DNA from: Haloimpatiens sp. FM7315
Lineage (GTDB): Bacteria; Bacillota; Clostridia; Clostridiales; Clostridiaceae
Direction: 5' to 3'
DNA: 64,000 nt
Assembly: GCA_041861885.1 (NCBI GenBank)
Contig: JBGVUE010000001.1
Span: forward strand, 2,034,001-2,098,000
The translations under genes and the position numbers were made by a program. The notes under the pieces were generated by a model. That model was given only the letters and a program-made list of their open reading frames with translations, was not told the DNA's origin and ran no database searches. The first letter of the stretch is position 1; each line of letters opens with the position of its first letter. Shown piece by piece: positions 35,110-43,019 of this stretch.

Positions 35110-37682
35110 TATTTACCACCTTTCCCCATTGAAACTTTTTGCCTATAAAACTCAAGTTCATAGGCAAGCTGTTCTATATCCTTATCAGTATTATTAATAA
35201 AATTTTCTATGTGAAGTGATAGTCCACCAGAAGCTCCAGCACCACCACGTACCTTTTCTATTGCTTTAGCCATAAGTTCATCCAATCTATCTATAGGAAG
35301 AACTGCCTCTGTTCCTGCTTCACCAACACCAATTACACTTGGTCTATTAAAGATACCTCCACTTGCATACCAATTAACATCTAAATGAGGTACACTAGGT
35401 GGTGTTAAGCTAAATTCTCCTTTTAGCTTAAAATGTGGTAACTTAATTTTAGGTATTTTAATCTCTGGTAATTTTAGATTACTAAAGAATCCCTTAATTG
35501 CATTTATAGCATTACTTACTGCAGTCTTTGCAGCATTTATCGGAGTTACAATAGCTGCTTTAATATCATTCCAAACTGCTGAGGTTACTCCCTTTATGCC
35601 ATTCCATATTCCTGAAATTATGCCTTTTATAAATTCAAATTCTGTTTTTATAATTCCCTTAACTAAAGCTATGGCTGTTTTTATAATATTCTTTATTCCA
35701 TTCCATAAATCAGAGGTAAGATTTTTTATTCCTTCCCATACGCCTTTCCAATCACCTTTTATTGCATTTGTAATGATTTTAATAACATCCTGAATAGCTT
35801 TTAAAACAGTATTTATTATAGTAGCTACTAAATTAAATGCTGTGTTTATTATTTTTACAAAATCATCACCATACTTTTTCCATATCTGATTGGCTAAGTT
35901 AATAAAGGCTTGAAACATAACCTTTAAGCTATCAATGATACTACTTATAATTGCTTTAACTCCATTCCATACTGTATTTACTGAATTTCTAAAGTCCTCA
36001 TTATTTTTATATAAAGCAACAAAAATAGCTATAAGTCCTGCTATAGCAGCTACAGCAATGCCAACTGGACCAGTTATTGCTGCAAAAGCAGCTCCTAAGG
36101 CTCCAGACGCACCTCCTGCTGCACCTAAGGCGGTAGATATTGAACCAAGTGTTGAAAATAGTGTTCCTCCAACTGAAATAACCATACCTATTGCACTTAC
36201 AACTGGGCCAATTGCAGCAGCTATCATTGCAAACTTTAAGATCATATCTTGTTGTGCTGGACTTAAGTTATTAAACTTTTCAATAATTCCTGTTATGCCT
36301 TTAATAAATCTTTCTATGGCTGGCATTGCTTGTTCTACTGCTTCAAGTAGTTTTTTACCTAAGGGTTCTAAAGCCACTGACATTTTATTTTTTAGTATAA
36401 TAAATTTATCTCCAACAGTTTCTGTGTCTTTTGCTGCCTTCTCTATAGTTTCAGGACTGCTTTTTAAACTAGTTAACAATTCATCAAGATTTAATCGCCC
36501 TTCTCTTATTGCTGCAGCCATATCTGGACCAGCCTTTGCACCGAACATTTCAAGAGCTAGTGTATTAGCTTCCCCCGCTGTTCCTGCTTCTTGGATTCTT
36601 GTAACCATTTCTTGCAGTGCTTTATTAGGTTCACTAATACCCTCTTTAGCCATCTTGCCAAGTGCAATCCTTAAGCTTCCTACAACAAGCTCTGTATTTA
36701 CACCTTCCTTTTCAAACTTACCAAGCATTGCTGCAGAGGTCTGCCAGTCAAAGCCCATTTGTCTTAAAGGGCCACCAAACTGAGTCATTAATTCTTGAAG
36801 CTTACTAACTCCAATTCCTGTACTTTGACTTACTTTAAAAGTATAATCTAAAGCATCACCATACTCCTCTGTTTTAATTCCAGCATCCTGAAACATTCTT
36901 GTTGCCGCAGGAATAAGTGTGTTAATATCCTCTCCTGTGATCTTTGCAAGTCTTAACATCTGTACAGATAAATCTTGAAGAGACTCACCACTAAGCCCTG
37001 TACGAGTATTCAAATCTGCTATTACCTTACTTGCATCTCCAATATTGGTGTTTACTGAAGTGTAAACAGATTTAAAATCCTTGTCTAAACCTTTCAGTGC
37101 ATCTCCTGTTGCTCCTGTTCCTATTCTTATTGTATTATTTGCTTCTTCAAAATCAGTAGCAAGTTTTACTAGACCTGTACTAGCTGCTACTATTGGTGCA
37201 GTTACAGACATAGAAAGAGTTTTACCTACATTAGAAAATCCTTCACCAACACTTTTCATCTTACTTCCGATGCCTTCAAATGTTTTACCCATCTTGCTAA
37301 AACCACTACTTTGAACTTCAATTTCATGATTAAGGCTCGTAAGCTCTCTCTCCATATTATTAAGATCTGCAGTGGCATAATTGAGTCTTATTCTTAGATT
37401 TTCTGTAGCCTTTGCATCTTCACCCTTTTTCTCAACACTCTCTTTATAACTTTTAGTAAGTGCTTCAACTTTCTGCTTCTGCAGTTCCATTTGCTTATTT
37501 AAAGTATCTGCTTTGAGCTTTAATCCCTCAGTAGTTTTTCCGAAATCACCAAGTTTTGAGGAAGCTGCTACAAATTCACTTTGAACTACCTTTAGTCCTC
37601 TTTGAATTTTTGCTACACCTTCTTGAAAACCTCTATCATCAAGTCCTACTCTTGCAACAACTGTATTTGCGTCCCTAGCCAT
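35109..37682 (-). CDS. Tape measure protein
   Basis: An 857-residue protein with an N-terminal coiled coil (about 40-110), the TP901-type tape measure core (FKVSQSTGIGVSKLQELMTQFGG), a hydrophobic stretch (about 490-570), and a repeated amphipathic part with many WNGI/K units (about 590-720). The C-terminus (IGVGEAGTEAVLPIDRLDELM) is typical of the family. Its length sets the tail length, roughly 130 nm at 1.5 A per residue (inference). A GGGAGGTG site precedes the ATG. Confidence 0.92.
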   Translation of the reverse strand: MARDANTVVARVGLDDRGFQEGVAKIQRGLKVVQSEFVAASSKLGDFGKTTEGLKLKADTLNKQMELQKQKVEALTKSYKESVEKKGEDAKATENLRIRLNYATADLNNMERELTSLNHEIEVQSSGFSKMGKTFEGIGSKMKSVGEGFSNVGKTLSMSVTAPIVAASTGLVKLATDFEEANNTIRIGTGATGDALKGLDKDFKSVYTSVNTNIGDASKVIADLNTRTGLSGESLQDLSVQMLRLAKITGEDINTLIPAATRMFQDAGIKTEEYGDALDYTFKVSQSTGIGVSKLQELMTQFGGPLRQMGFDWQTSAAMLGKFEKEGVNTELVVGSLRIALGKMAKEGISEPNKALQEMVTRIQEAGTAGEANTLALEMFGAKAGPDMAAAIREGRLNLDELLTSLKSSPETIEKAAKDTETVGDKFIILKNKMSVALEPLGKKLLEAVEQAMPAIERFIKGITGIIEKFNNLSPAQQDMILKFAMIAAAIGPVVSAIGMVISVGGTLFSTLGSISTALGAAGGASGALGAAFAAITGPVGIAVAAIAGLIAIFVALYKNNEDFRNSVNTVWNGVKAIISSIIDSLKVMFQAFINLANQIWKKYGDDFVKIINTAFNLVATIINTVLKAIQDVIKIITNAIKGDWKGVWEGIKNLTSDLWNGIKNIIKTAIALVKGIIKTEFEFIKGIISGIWNGIKGVTSAVWNDIKAAIVTPINAAKTAVSNAINAIKGFFSNLKLPEIKIPKIKLPHFKLKGEFSLTPPSVPHLDVNWYASGGIFNRPSVIGVGEAGTEAVLPIDRLDELMAKAIEKVRGGAGASGGLSLHIENFINNTDKDIEQLAYELEFYRQKVSMGKGGK

Positions 37683-37693
37683 ATCTGTACTTC

Positions 37694-37904
37694 ACCTCCC
37701 TTATAAAAGAACATTATCTATATATTCAAACTCCTCCTTGTCTGCAATTCCATTGACCTTCTTATAAACACTAAAAAGTGCTTGCAATTTCTTAGGTGTA
37801 CTGTGCCAGAACTGTTCTTCTGTCATCTTCAAAAGGTTAGTACCTAAATAAAAAAGCCACTCCCAATCCCATCCTCTGGAATCAGAGCAGCTTTCTATTC
37901 CCCC
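37694..37904 (-). CDS. Tail chaperone GT extension, made by -1 frameshift
   Basis: Between the tape measure gene and the chaperone gene the minus strand has an ORF with no start codon: GIESCSDSRGWDWEWLFYLG, then LKMTEEQFWHSTPKKLQALF and an end at about 37694. The WDWEW/F and MTEEQFW patterns are typical of gpT-type extensions. A -1 slip on the G5 run at the end of the 108-residue gene (GTG GGG GAA TAG) would join them. The classic lambda-like site is not exact, so the slip position is a proposal. Confidence 0.65.
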
Positions 37905-38221
37905 ACGTTTTCTTCTGTTACCTCCGGCATAGCTTTATTCAGCGCTTCATTAATAGCAGTTCCTAATCTCTCCATATCATTTAAAGTAAGCATTTTACCT
38001 ACTTCTTTAAGAGTAACACTTTCATCTTCAGCTTTAATTGCTGAGTAAATCAGTGCCCTTATAGCTTTAATCTTTCTATTTTCTAAATCCTCAAAGGCTT
38101 GATTAATATCTCCGTAGACCTCTTCTAATTCACAGAAGGTGTTCATATCAAATTTAAGTTCATACTCTTTATCATTGAGTTTAAACTTTATTCCTTTATT
38201 TTTAAGTTCTGATGCTTTCAT
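37895..38221 (-). CDS. Tail assembly chaperone (gpG-like)
   Basis: 108 residues from ATG 38219-38221 (MKASELKNKGIKFKLNDKEY) behind AGGGAG; the frame is open further upstream through the moron terminator. It has the family pattern EYELKFDMNTFCELEEVYGDI and KIKAIRALIYSAIKAEDE. The protein, with its frameshifted form, keeps the tape measure soluble during tail assembly. Confidence 0.8.
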   Translation of the reverse strand: MKASELKNKGIKFKLNDKEYELKFDMNTFCELEEVYGDINQAFEDLENRKIKAIRALIYSAIKAEDESVTLKEVGKMLTLNDMERLGTAINEALNKAMPEVTEENVGE

Positions 38222-38251
38222 GTTTATCAGCTCCCTTTTGAATTTTGGGTA

Positions 38252-38279
38252 TAAAAAAACAGGGTTAAAAATCCCTGTT
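38252..38279 (-). terminator. Terminator of the moron between tail genes
   Basis: The minus strand has aacaggg, an 8-nt loop, ccctgtt and TTTTTTATA. It lies 50 bp after the 252-residue cargo gene and upstream of the tail chaperone, an unusual place inside a structural operon. Confidence 0.8.
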
Positions 38280-38329
38280 GGTTTACGATTTTTCACTATT
38301 CTATCTTTAACCCTTTGCAAATGCATTTA

Positions 38330-39088
38330 CTATGTTATTCTAAATCCTGTTACTACAACTAATTTTACACCATCACCTACACATTCAATAAATTCCCATG
38401 TGCAGTTGTGGTTATTTGCACTCACAACAGTTTTATACCCTTGATACCACTCGTTTCTATTATCAATATAATTATTAAAGTATGATTTTTTAAAATCATT
38501 ATAAAATGGTACATTACCTGATTTATTTACATTTCTTATATTATTTACTATACCATCTGGATAAGCCATAAAAGGACGGTTAGTATTTGTAAACCATATA
38601 CCATTCATATACTGCACAGAAGAATCATTTTTTGTGTTTTTGGAGCGTGTGTCTTTACTTCCTAATAAATCTTCTATTTTAAGATATACCTTTACGCGTT
38701 GATTATATTCAACATTACATAGAACAATAGTATTTGAACACCTTATAAAATAAAAATAGTAATTGCTAATAACGGTTTGATAAGCCAGAGTTACTACCGG
38801 CTTACATTCTACCTCTTCTGTAATTACTTTAAAGCCTTCCGGTTTACTGTATAAATACACATCTTTAATAAATTTAATTACATCGGTGCCAAAAACTTCT
38901 TTTGTATCATCATCTGTAAAAATTCTTCCATATTCTTGGCCTTCCCATTTTTTAAAATAAGGAAATACATCATTAAATTTATTAGAGTTATTAGTCGCCC
39001 ATACCCACAGTTTTAAATAAACTGGATAAATACTATTAAATTTTAATTCTACTTCTGTTTTAAGGTGTGGCACTTCTTCTAAAAACAT
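38330..39088 (-). CDS. Prophage cargo gene (moron 1), unknown protein
   Basis: 252 residues from ATG 39086-39088 (MFLEEVPHLKTEVEL) behind AAGGGGGAAATGT. It is aromatic-rich (YFYFIRCSN, WYQGYKTVV), mostly beta by eye, without signal peptide or membrane segment, and of no family I know. It is inserted between the major tail protein and the tail chaperone, where siphophages normally have nothing, and has its own promoter (39168-39195) and terminator (38252-38279). It is likely expressed in the lysogen and may affect host or competing phages (inference). Confidence 0.65.
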   Translation of the reverse strand: MFLEEVPHLKTEVELKFNSIYPVYLKLWVWATNNSNKFNDVFPYFKKWEGQEYGRIFTDDDTKEVFGTDVIKFIKDVYLYSKPEGFKVITEEVECKPVVTLAYQTVISNYYFYFIRCSNTIVLCNVEYNQRVKVYLKIEDLLGSKDTRSKNTKNDSSVQYMNGIWFTNTNRPFMAYPDGIVNNIRNVNKSGNVPFYNDFKKSYFNNYIDNRNEWYQGYKTVVSANNHNCTWEFIECVGDGVKLVVVTGFRIT

Positions 39089-39167
39089 ACATTTCCCCCT
39101 TAATGACAATTCTACTAGCGATATAAAGTTCATAATATCTTTAAACTTCAATCTAAATATATGCCTT

Positions 39168-39195
39168 ATTATACTAAATATTTCCTACAAATCAA
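39168..39195 (-). promoter_or_regulatory. Moron 1 promoter
   Basis: The minus strand reads TTGATT, a 16-bp spacer and a perfect TATAAT, about 80 bp before the ATG at 39088. This is one of the best sigma-A-type promoters in the window and is the only one inside the tail genes. Confidence 0.7.
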
Positions 39196-39210
39196 ATGCA
39201 TTCATAAAAA

Positions 39211-39783
39211 CTACACACCTTCAACTGGCTCACTAGGCACCGTAGTAAACCATACACTAATTATACTTGCATCCACACCAACAGCATCTTCATCAGCTAT
39301 AAATCTGTAATTTCCGTCATGTTCTCTTGGATAGAATTTCCCCTTAAGCTTTGCACTTTGAGCCTTTGGTTTTTCTGCTTCTGTATCATATTCATCTGTA
39401 GCAAGTTCAAATTTTCCTTTTAAAAGCCATACATACCTGTACTTTTTATTATTCTTTTTAGATTTAAAACCTAAGGCAATGGTTGGTGCTATATCATCTT
39501 TATTTTCAATAAGTACTCCCTTTACTACCTTTGCCCCTTGAAGCTTGGCTCTGCTTTCAAGGGATAGTTGATTTACTTCTATCTCAACATCTACACCTTC
39601 AAAAGCTGTAATTATATCCTCAACAGTATCATCTGAATAAATGTTATCTGAATTTGACTTTGGTGATATCTTTGCACTTATTGCTCTTTCAAGTTTTACT
39701 GGAGTATCGTAGGTTGCTCCTTTATCATCATCTGTTTTTAATACTGCTATATGAATATCTCTAAGTCCTATTTGTCTTGCCAT
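39211..39783 (-). CDS. Major tail protein (phi13-family)
   Basis: 190 residues from ATG 39781-39783 behind AAGGTGAG. The sequence (IGLRDIHIAVLKTDD, then LERAISAKISPKSNSDNIYSD) fits the phi13-type tail tube family. It forms the tube hexamers around the tape measure. Confidence 0.82.
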   Translation of the reverse strand: MARQIGLRDIHIAVLKTDDDKGATYDTPVKLERAISAKISPKSNSDNIYSDDTVEDIITAFEGVDVEIEVNQLSLESRAKLQGAKVVKGVLIENKDDIAPTIALGFKSKKNNKKYRYVWLLKGKFELATDEYDTEAEKPKAQSAKLKGKFYPREHDGNYRFIADEDAVGVDASIISVWFTTVPSEPVEGV

Positions 39784-39793
39784 AATTCTCACC

Positions 39794-40129
39794 TTACCTT
39801 TCTTCTAAATAATAAAATTTAATACCTTTATGATAGATTTTTGTATCCTCTTCATAAAGGTCTGCCTCATTTAATCTTTTAAAACCTACTGTATTTAATA
39901 AGTTTTTAATTTCATTAACCAAACCTGTATAATCATTTTTAGACCATACATCTATCTGAACATAATGTGACGTTAACCTCTCCTCATCATCTTCATAATC
40001 TTCTCCACCTGAAAAATATTCATGGAAGGTTATATAAGTTTCACCCTTTCCAGAATACCTTTGAAAACACACAGGAATATTCAGAGGCTTTAAGGTATTT
40101 ATAATTAGTTTATTAATCAAATTCCTCAA
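39794..40129 (-). CDS. Tail terminator / head-tail component
   Basis: 111 residues with FQRYSGKGETYITFHEYF and SHYVQIDVWSKNDYTGLVNEI, the pattern of small tail-completion proteins that cap the tube at the head side. It overlaps the HK97-gp10-like gene by 17 bp. Confidence 0.7.
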   Translation of the reverse strand: MRNLINKLIINTLKPLNIPVCFQRYSGKGETYITFHEYFSGGEDYEDDEERLTSHYVQIDVWSKNDYTGLVNEIKNLLNTVGFKRLNEADLYEEDTKIYHKGIKFYYLEER

Positions 40130-40511
40130 GCCCCCTTTTAAGCTCTTCAGCTATAACTTCATTTATCTTTTTCTTATTTTCAAGAATAGAGTTTTCTGCC
40201 CAATGCTGTGCTGGTTGTTTGCTGCTTCCCCACTCCGAAAACTTGCTGTAAAAGAACTCTGAATCATCCCCTTTATTGGGTCCTACTTCTATAAAATCCA
40301 CTCCGTTTTCCTTTTCTACCTCAGATATTTTAATATGATCTGCCATGTGTTTTTTATCTAAGCTTGACATTGGAGCCTTTTTCTCCATACTCTCTTTTAC
40401 AAGTTCTCCAGCTTTGTCTAAGGTTTTCTTCTTGATAATTTCACCCTTTGCGCCCAACTTATTTACTTTATCTATAAGTTCCTGCATTCCTTCAAGTTCT
40501 ATTTTAGCCAC
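40113..40511 (-). CDS. HK97 gp10-like head-tail protein
   Basis: 132 residues from a GTG at 40509-40511 (AKIELEGMQELIDKV) behind GGAGGTTGA, inside the end of the upstream gene. It has the HK97-gp10 pattern: a helical start with LGAKGEIIKKKTLDKAGELV and the end QPAQHWAENSIL. It acts in head-tail joining or tail completion. Confidence 0.82.
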   Translation of the reverse strand: MAKIELEGMQELIDKVNKLGAKGEIIKKKTLDKAGELVKESMEKKAPMSSLDKKHMADHIKISEVEKENGVDFIEVGPNKGDDSEFFYSKFSEWGSSKQPAQHWAENSILENKKKINEVIAEELKRGLEEFD

Positions 40512-40830
40512 TGTTATCAACCTCCATAGCCTTGATTTCAATGAATTTATTAGCATACTTTATGTTATCAATAGAGGTTATATTGTACTGCTTACCTTTA
40601 AATAAAACCCTCATTGTTGGCTCAATATTAGGTATATATCTTATAGTAAATTTAACAGTATTCTCAGCTTTAACAGCTGCGGCTTCAAAGTATTCTCTAC
40701 CATGAAGATTTGTAACAGCTGCCCATACCGTTTTAAAATCTACCCAAGCTTCAACTTCAAAGCCATTATCATTTACCGTTGTAGTAAAGCTTTGAAATGT
40801 TATTCTATGTTTTAATTCCTCTGACTTCAT
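40504..40830 (-). CDS. Head closure / head-tail adaptor (SPP1 gp16-like)
   Basis: 108 residues starting KSEELKHRITFQSFTTTVNDN with VWAAVTNLHGREYFEAAAV, the signature of the head-tail joining family. Beta-barrel stopper proteins of this group close the portal channel after packaging. The start overlaps the upstream stop by 4 bp. Confidence 0.85.
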   Translation of the reverse strand: MKSEELKHRITFQSFTTTVNDNGFEVEAWVDFKTVWAAVTNLHGREYFEAAAVKAENTVKFTIRYIPNIEPTMRVLFKGKQYNITSIDNIKYANKFIEIKAMEVDNSG

Positions 40831-41399
40831 ACTGGAATCACCCTGTTCATAGAAAGAAGTGCATTCCTTGCTTCTTCTAACTTTGTTTTTTCCTCTGGTC
40901 TGTAGTCATCATATAAAAGCTTCATTTGAAGAATAATTGCCCACTTTATTGACTCTGGTACTTTGTCTCCACTATCTCCATAACCTGCAACAACTCTAAC
41001 TCTTACAGCATTTACTGATTGAAGTTCAATTTTGGGCCAGTGCTTTCCTCTATTTAAAACAACTCTATTTACGAAGCCATCTAAATCAGCAATGTAATTA
41101 CTTTCATCAAATAAATACTCCTGTCTATTCTCATCATAATATTTTATACTTTCTACCTTTTGTACCGGAGAAATGCTATTAAAAACTATCGCATTACCAT
41201 TAGGGAAAGTATCCAAAACAAGCTCTAAAGTCTGGGTTATATATTTTCTATTCTGATAATCTTCACACCACTCTTTTGCTTGTTTTATAAGGCTTTGTAT
41301 TAGCAAATCATCATCATTTCCATCCACTCTTAAATGCTGTTTTGCTTCTTCTAAAGTTATAGGTTCAACTATTGGTGAAGTTATTATTTTAATTGCCAT
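40827..41399 (-). CDS. Head-tail connector (gp6-like)
   Basis: 190 residues from ATG 41399 (MAIKIITSPIVEPITLEEAK) behind GAGGTG. LRVDGNDDDLLIQSLIKQAKEWCEDY and the end part KWAIILQMKLLYDDYRPEEK (by region) match the gp6/phiE125 gp8-type connectors, whose helical ring sits under the portal. Confidence 0.88.
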   Translation of the reverse strand: MAIKIITSPIVEPITLEEAKQHLRVDGNDDDLLIQSLIKQAKEWCEDYQNRKYITQTLELVLDTFPNGNAIVFNSISPVQKVESIKYYDENRQEYLFDESNYIADLDGFVNRVVLNRGKHWPKIELQSVNAVRVRVVAGYGDSGDKVPESIKWAIILQMKLLYDDYRPEEKTKLEEARNALLSMNRVIPV

Positions 41400-41411
41400 A
41401 TTCATCACCTC

Positions 41412-41438
41412 AAAAGAAAAGGAGCACTAAGGCTCCTT
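41412..41438 (-). terminator. Terminator between decoration protein and connector genes
   Basis: The minus strand has aaggagc, a 6-nt loop, gctcctt and TTCTTTT, starting 4 bp after the stop at 41442. It would reduce the amount of tail-joining message relative to head protein message. Confidence 0.75.
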
Positions 41439-41441
41439 GAA

Positions 41442-41918
41442 TTAATCAACTACTACAGATGATGGTATATCTCCAGCATATTTACTATCCAAAATAAACT
41501 CTGCACATGCAAAATTGGTAGCTTGTGTACTCGCTCCAATTCTTACATTAAGACAAGTAAATCCTTCATTTATATCAAACTTAGCAGGATCTATGTGAAA
41601 CACCACCTGTTTATTTTTTGCAGTATTTGCTACAGTATAGCTTACTCCATCTGTCTTTCTTAAAAGAGAATCTCCTAAAGATACATCTTCATTTACCCAC
41701 ACTGGAACATTGTTTGAAAGTGCCTTTGCATCTGTTCCTGAAACATCCTTTGCTTGATACAAAGAAATCACAGTTGCATGTCCTACTGCTTGAGTTAGAT
41801 TTACTACAACTGTTGCATTTATTACATTTTTAAGATTTACATATGCTCCTATTATAGCAGCATTAGTGGTCTTTGGCTCTACAGCCTGAACCACTTTATA
41901 TTTTTCAACTAAAGTCAT
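41442..41918 (-). CDS. Capsid decoration / head fibre protein candidate
   Basis: 158 residues, beta-rich (VNLKNVINATVVVNLTQAVGHATVI), with no Cys-metal site or membrane segment. It originally followed the major capsid gene directly; moron 2 now separates them. Position and composition fit a head decoration protein, but I cannot name the family. AAAGGAGGAG precedes the ATG. Confidence 0.6.
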   Translation of the reverse strand: MTLVEKYKVVQAVEPKTTNAAIIGAYVNLKNVINATVVVNLTQAVGHATVISLYQAKDVSGTDAKALSNNVPVWVNEDVSLGDSLLRKTDGVSYTVANTAKNKQVVFHIDPAKFDINEGFTCLNVRIGASTQATNFACAEFILDSKYAGDIPSSVVVD

Positions 41919-41975
41919 TTTTTTGCTCCTCCTTTTAATTTATAAGTACTAATCTACTTATTAATAAATTTAAAT

Positions 41976-42005
41976 AAAACAAAAGACCTGCAACATAGCA
42001 AGCCT
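41976..42005 (-). terminator. Terminator of moron 2
   Basis: The minus strand has aggcttgc, a 6-nt loop, gcaggtct (8 pairs, two wobbles) and TTTGTTTT, 142 bp after the cargo gene stop. Confidence 0.7.
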
Positions 42006-42146
42006 ATACACTAAAATATATTATTTTTTGTTTGTTATTGTATATAATTTTATAAAATCTTAATTCGCTTTTAAATAATACTACATGCCATCACTTAATT
42101 CATTCATATATTCTATCATTTTAGAATATATTTACACAAATATTAT

Positions 42147-42617
42147 TTAACCAACTTTTTCTACTGACCATAAATCTCCAACAAAATTATTACTGTCTTC
42201 TACATATAGTTTAGCCTTGTAATAATGTATATTGCCATATGAATCCTCACATTGAAAGCTCCATATCATAGTAAATTTTTTCAAACTCTCATATACTTGT
42301 TGTCCATATAAGTCTATCAACTTTTGAGACTTCAGTTCAGTATTATGAAATTCAATTTGTGTTTCTTGACCTGGCGAAAGTGAAAACACCTTACTTTTAA
42401 CTTTGTCTGAAGTTGTTACAATAGCATTAGATTCATCAAATACCTCAAATGAAATTGATTTTAGCCCAGATATAATAATATCAGAAACATTTTTTAATAC
42501 TGCACATAAATTCATATGACGCCCATTGCAACCTGAATTTATCAATTCAAACTTCGGAGAATTTTTATTGATTTCATATAACTTTTCCTTTTCATAATTC
42601 TTCTCTGCCATTGCCAT
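42147..42617 (-). CDS. Moron 2, soluble C-terminal part (156 aa)
   Basis: A beta-rich domain with SPKFELINSGCNGRHMNLCAVLKN and FSLSPGQETQIEFH, resembling an extracellular or accessory immunoglobulin-like fold. The upstream ORF runs into it if one base is added to the T6 run at 42622-42627 (LELQKKSMAMAEKNYEKEKL), giving one membrane protein of about 251 residues. It lies between the major capsid and decoration genes. Confidence 0.6.
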   Translation of the reverse strand: MAMAEKNYEKEKLYEINKNSPKFELINSGCNGRHMNLCAVLKNVSDIIISGLKSISFEVFDESNAIVTTSDKVKSKVFSLSPGQETQIEFHNTELKSQKLIDLYGQQVYESLKKFTMIWSFQCEDSYGNIHYYKAKLYVEDSNNFVGDLWSVEKVG

Positions 42618-42901
42618 ACTCTTTTTTGTAATTCAAGTGTCAATTTATTTACTTCATCTGTTTTTTTCTGTGATACATAATTTTGATATACTGTAATAAT
42701 ACCTAAACTTACTGTGCCTATAAACGTCAATATAGCACCATAATAGTCTAGGATATTTGATATATCATACCCTACATCAAAGAAATCACATGGTGCATCT
42801 AAATAATATATTAAGTTAAGAATCAATGGCATAATTATGATAAAAAACAAAAATAAAAGTATTATTACTCCTATACTTACTTTTTGTGATTTTTCATCCA
42901 T
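42542..42901 (-). CDS. Moron 2, membrane-anchor N-terminal part (119 aa)
   Basis: Two hydrophobic segments (VSIGVIILLFLFFIIIMPLI at about 8-28 and YGAILTFIGTVSLGIITVY at about 54-72) followed by a charged coiled region (SQKKTDEVNKLTLELQ). The frame then breaks at the T6 run 42622-42627. Two-helix anchors with a soluble tail occur in phage superinfection-exclusion and related cargo proteins; that role is a guess. A 18-bp dyad at 42964-43011 sits just upstream. Confidence 0.65.
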   Translation of the reverse strand: MDEKSQKVSIGVIILLFLFFIIIMPLILNLIYYLDAPCDFFDVGYDISNILDYYGAILTFIGTVSLGIITVYQNYVSQKKTDEVNKLTLELQKRVWQWQRRIMKRKSYMKSIKILRSLN

Positions 42902-42963
42902 TCAACCATTTAAATTCTCCTTTTAGTTTCTCATATATTACAAATCTGAAATATTAATGAATT

Positions 42964-43011
42964 AATTATACCATAAATAATGTAAATCTCATAATTATTC
43001 ATGGTATAATT
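42964..43011. promoter_or_regulatory. 18-bp inverted repeat upstream of moron 2
   Basis: aattataccataaataat at 42964-42981 pairs with 42994-43011 with one mismatch. It begins 8 bp after the capsid stop. The right arm on the minus strand holds TATAAT. It may be an AT-only terminator of the capsid message, or an operator over the moron promoter. Confidence 0.5.
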
Positions 43012-43019
43012 TATCATTT

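Noticed and set aside
35935..36783. 282-codon plus-strand ORF opposite the tape measure gene
   Set aside because: Antisense shadow of a highly coding region; no ribosome binding site, and the minus-strand protein is a clear tape measure.
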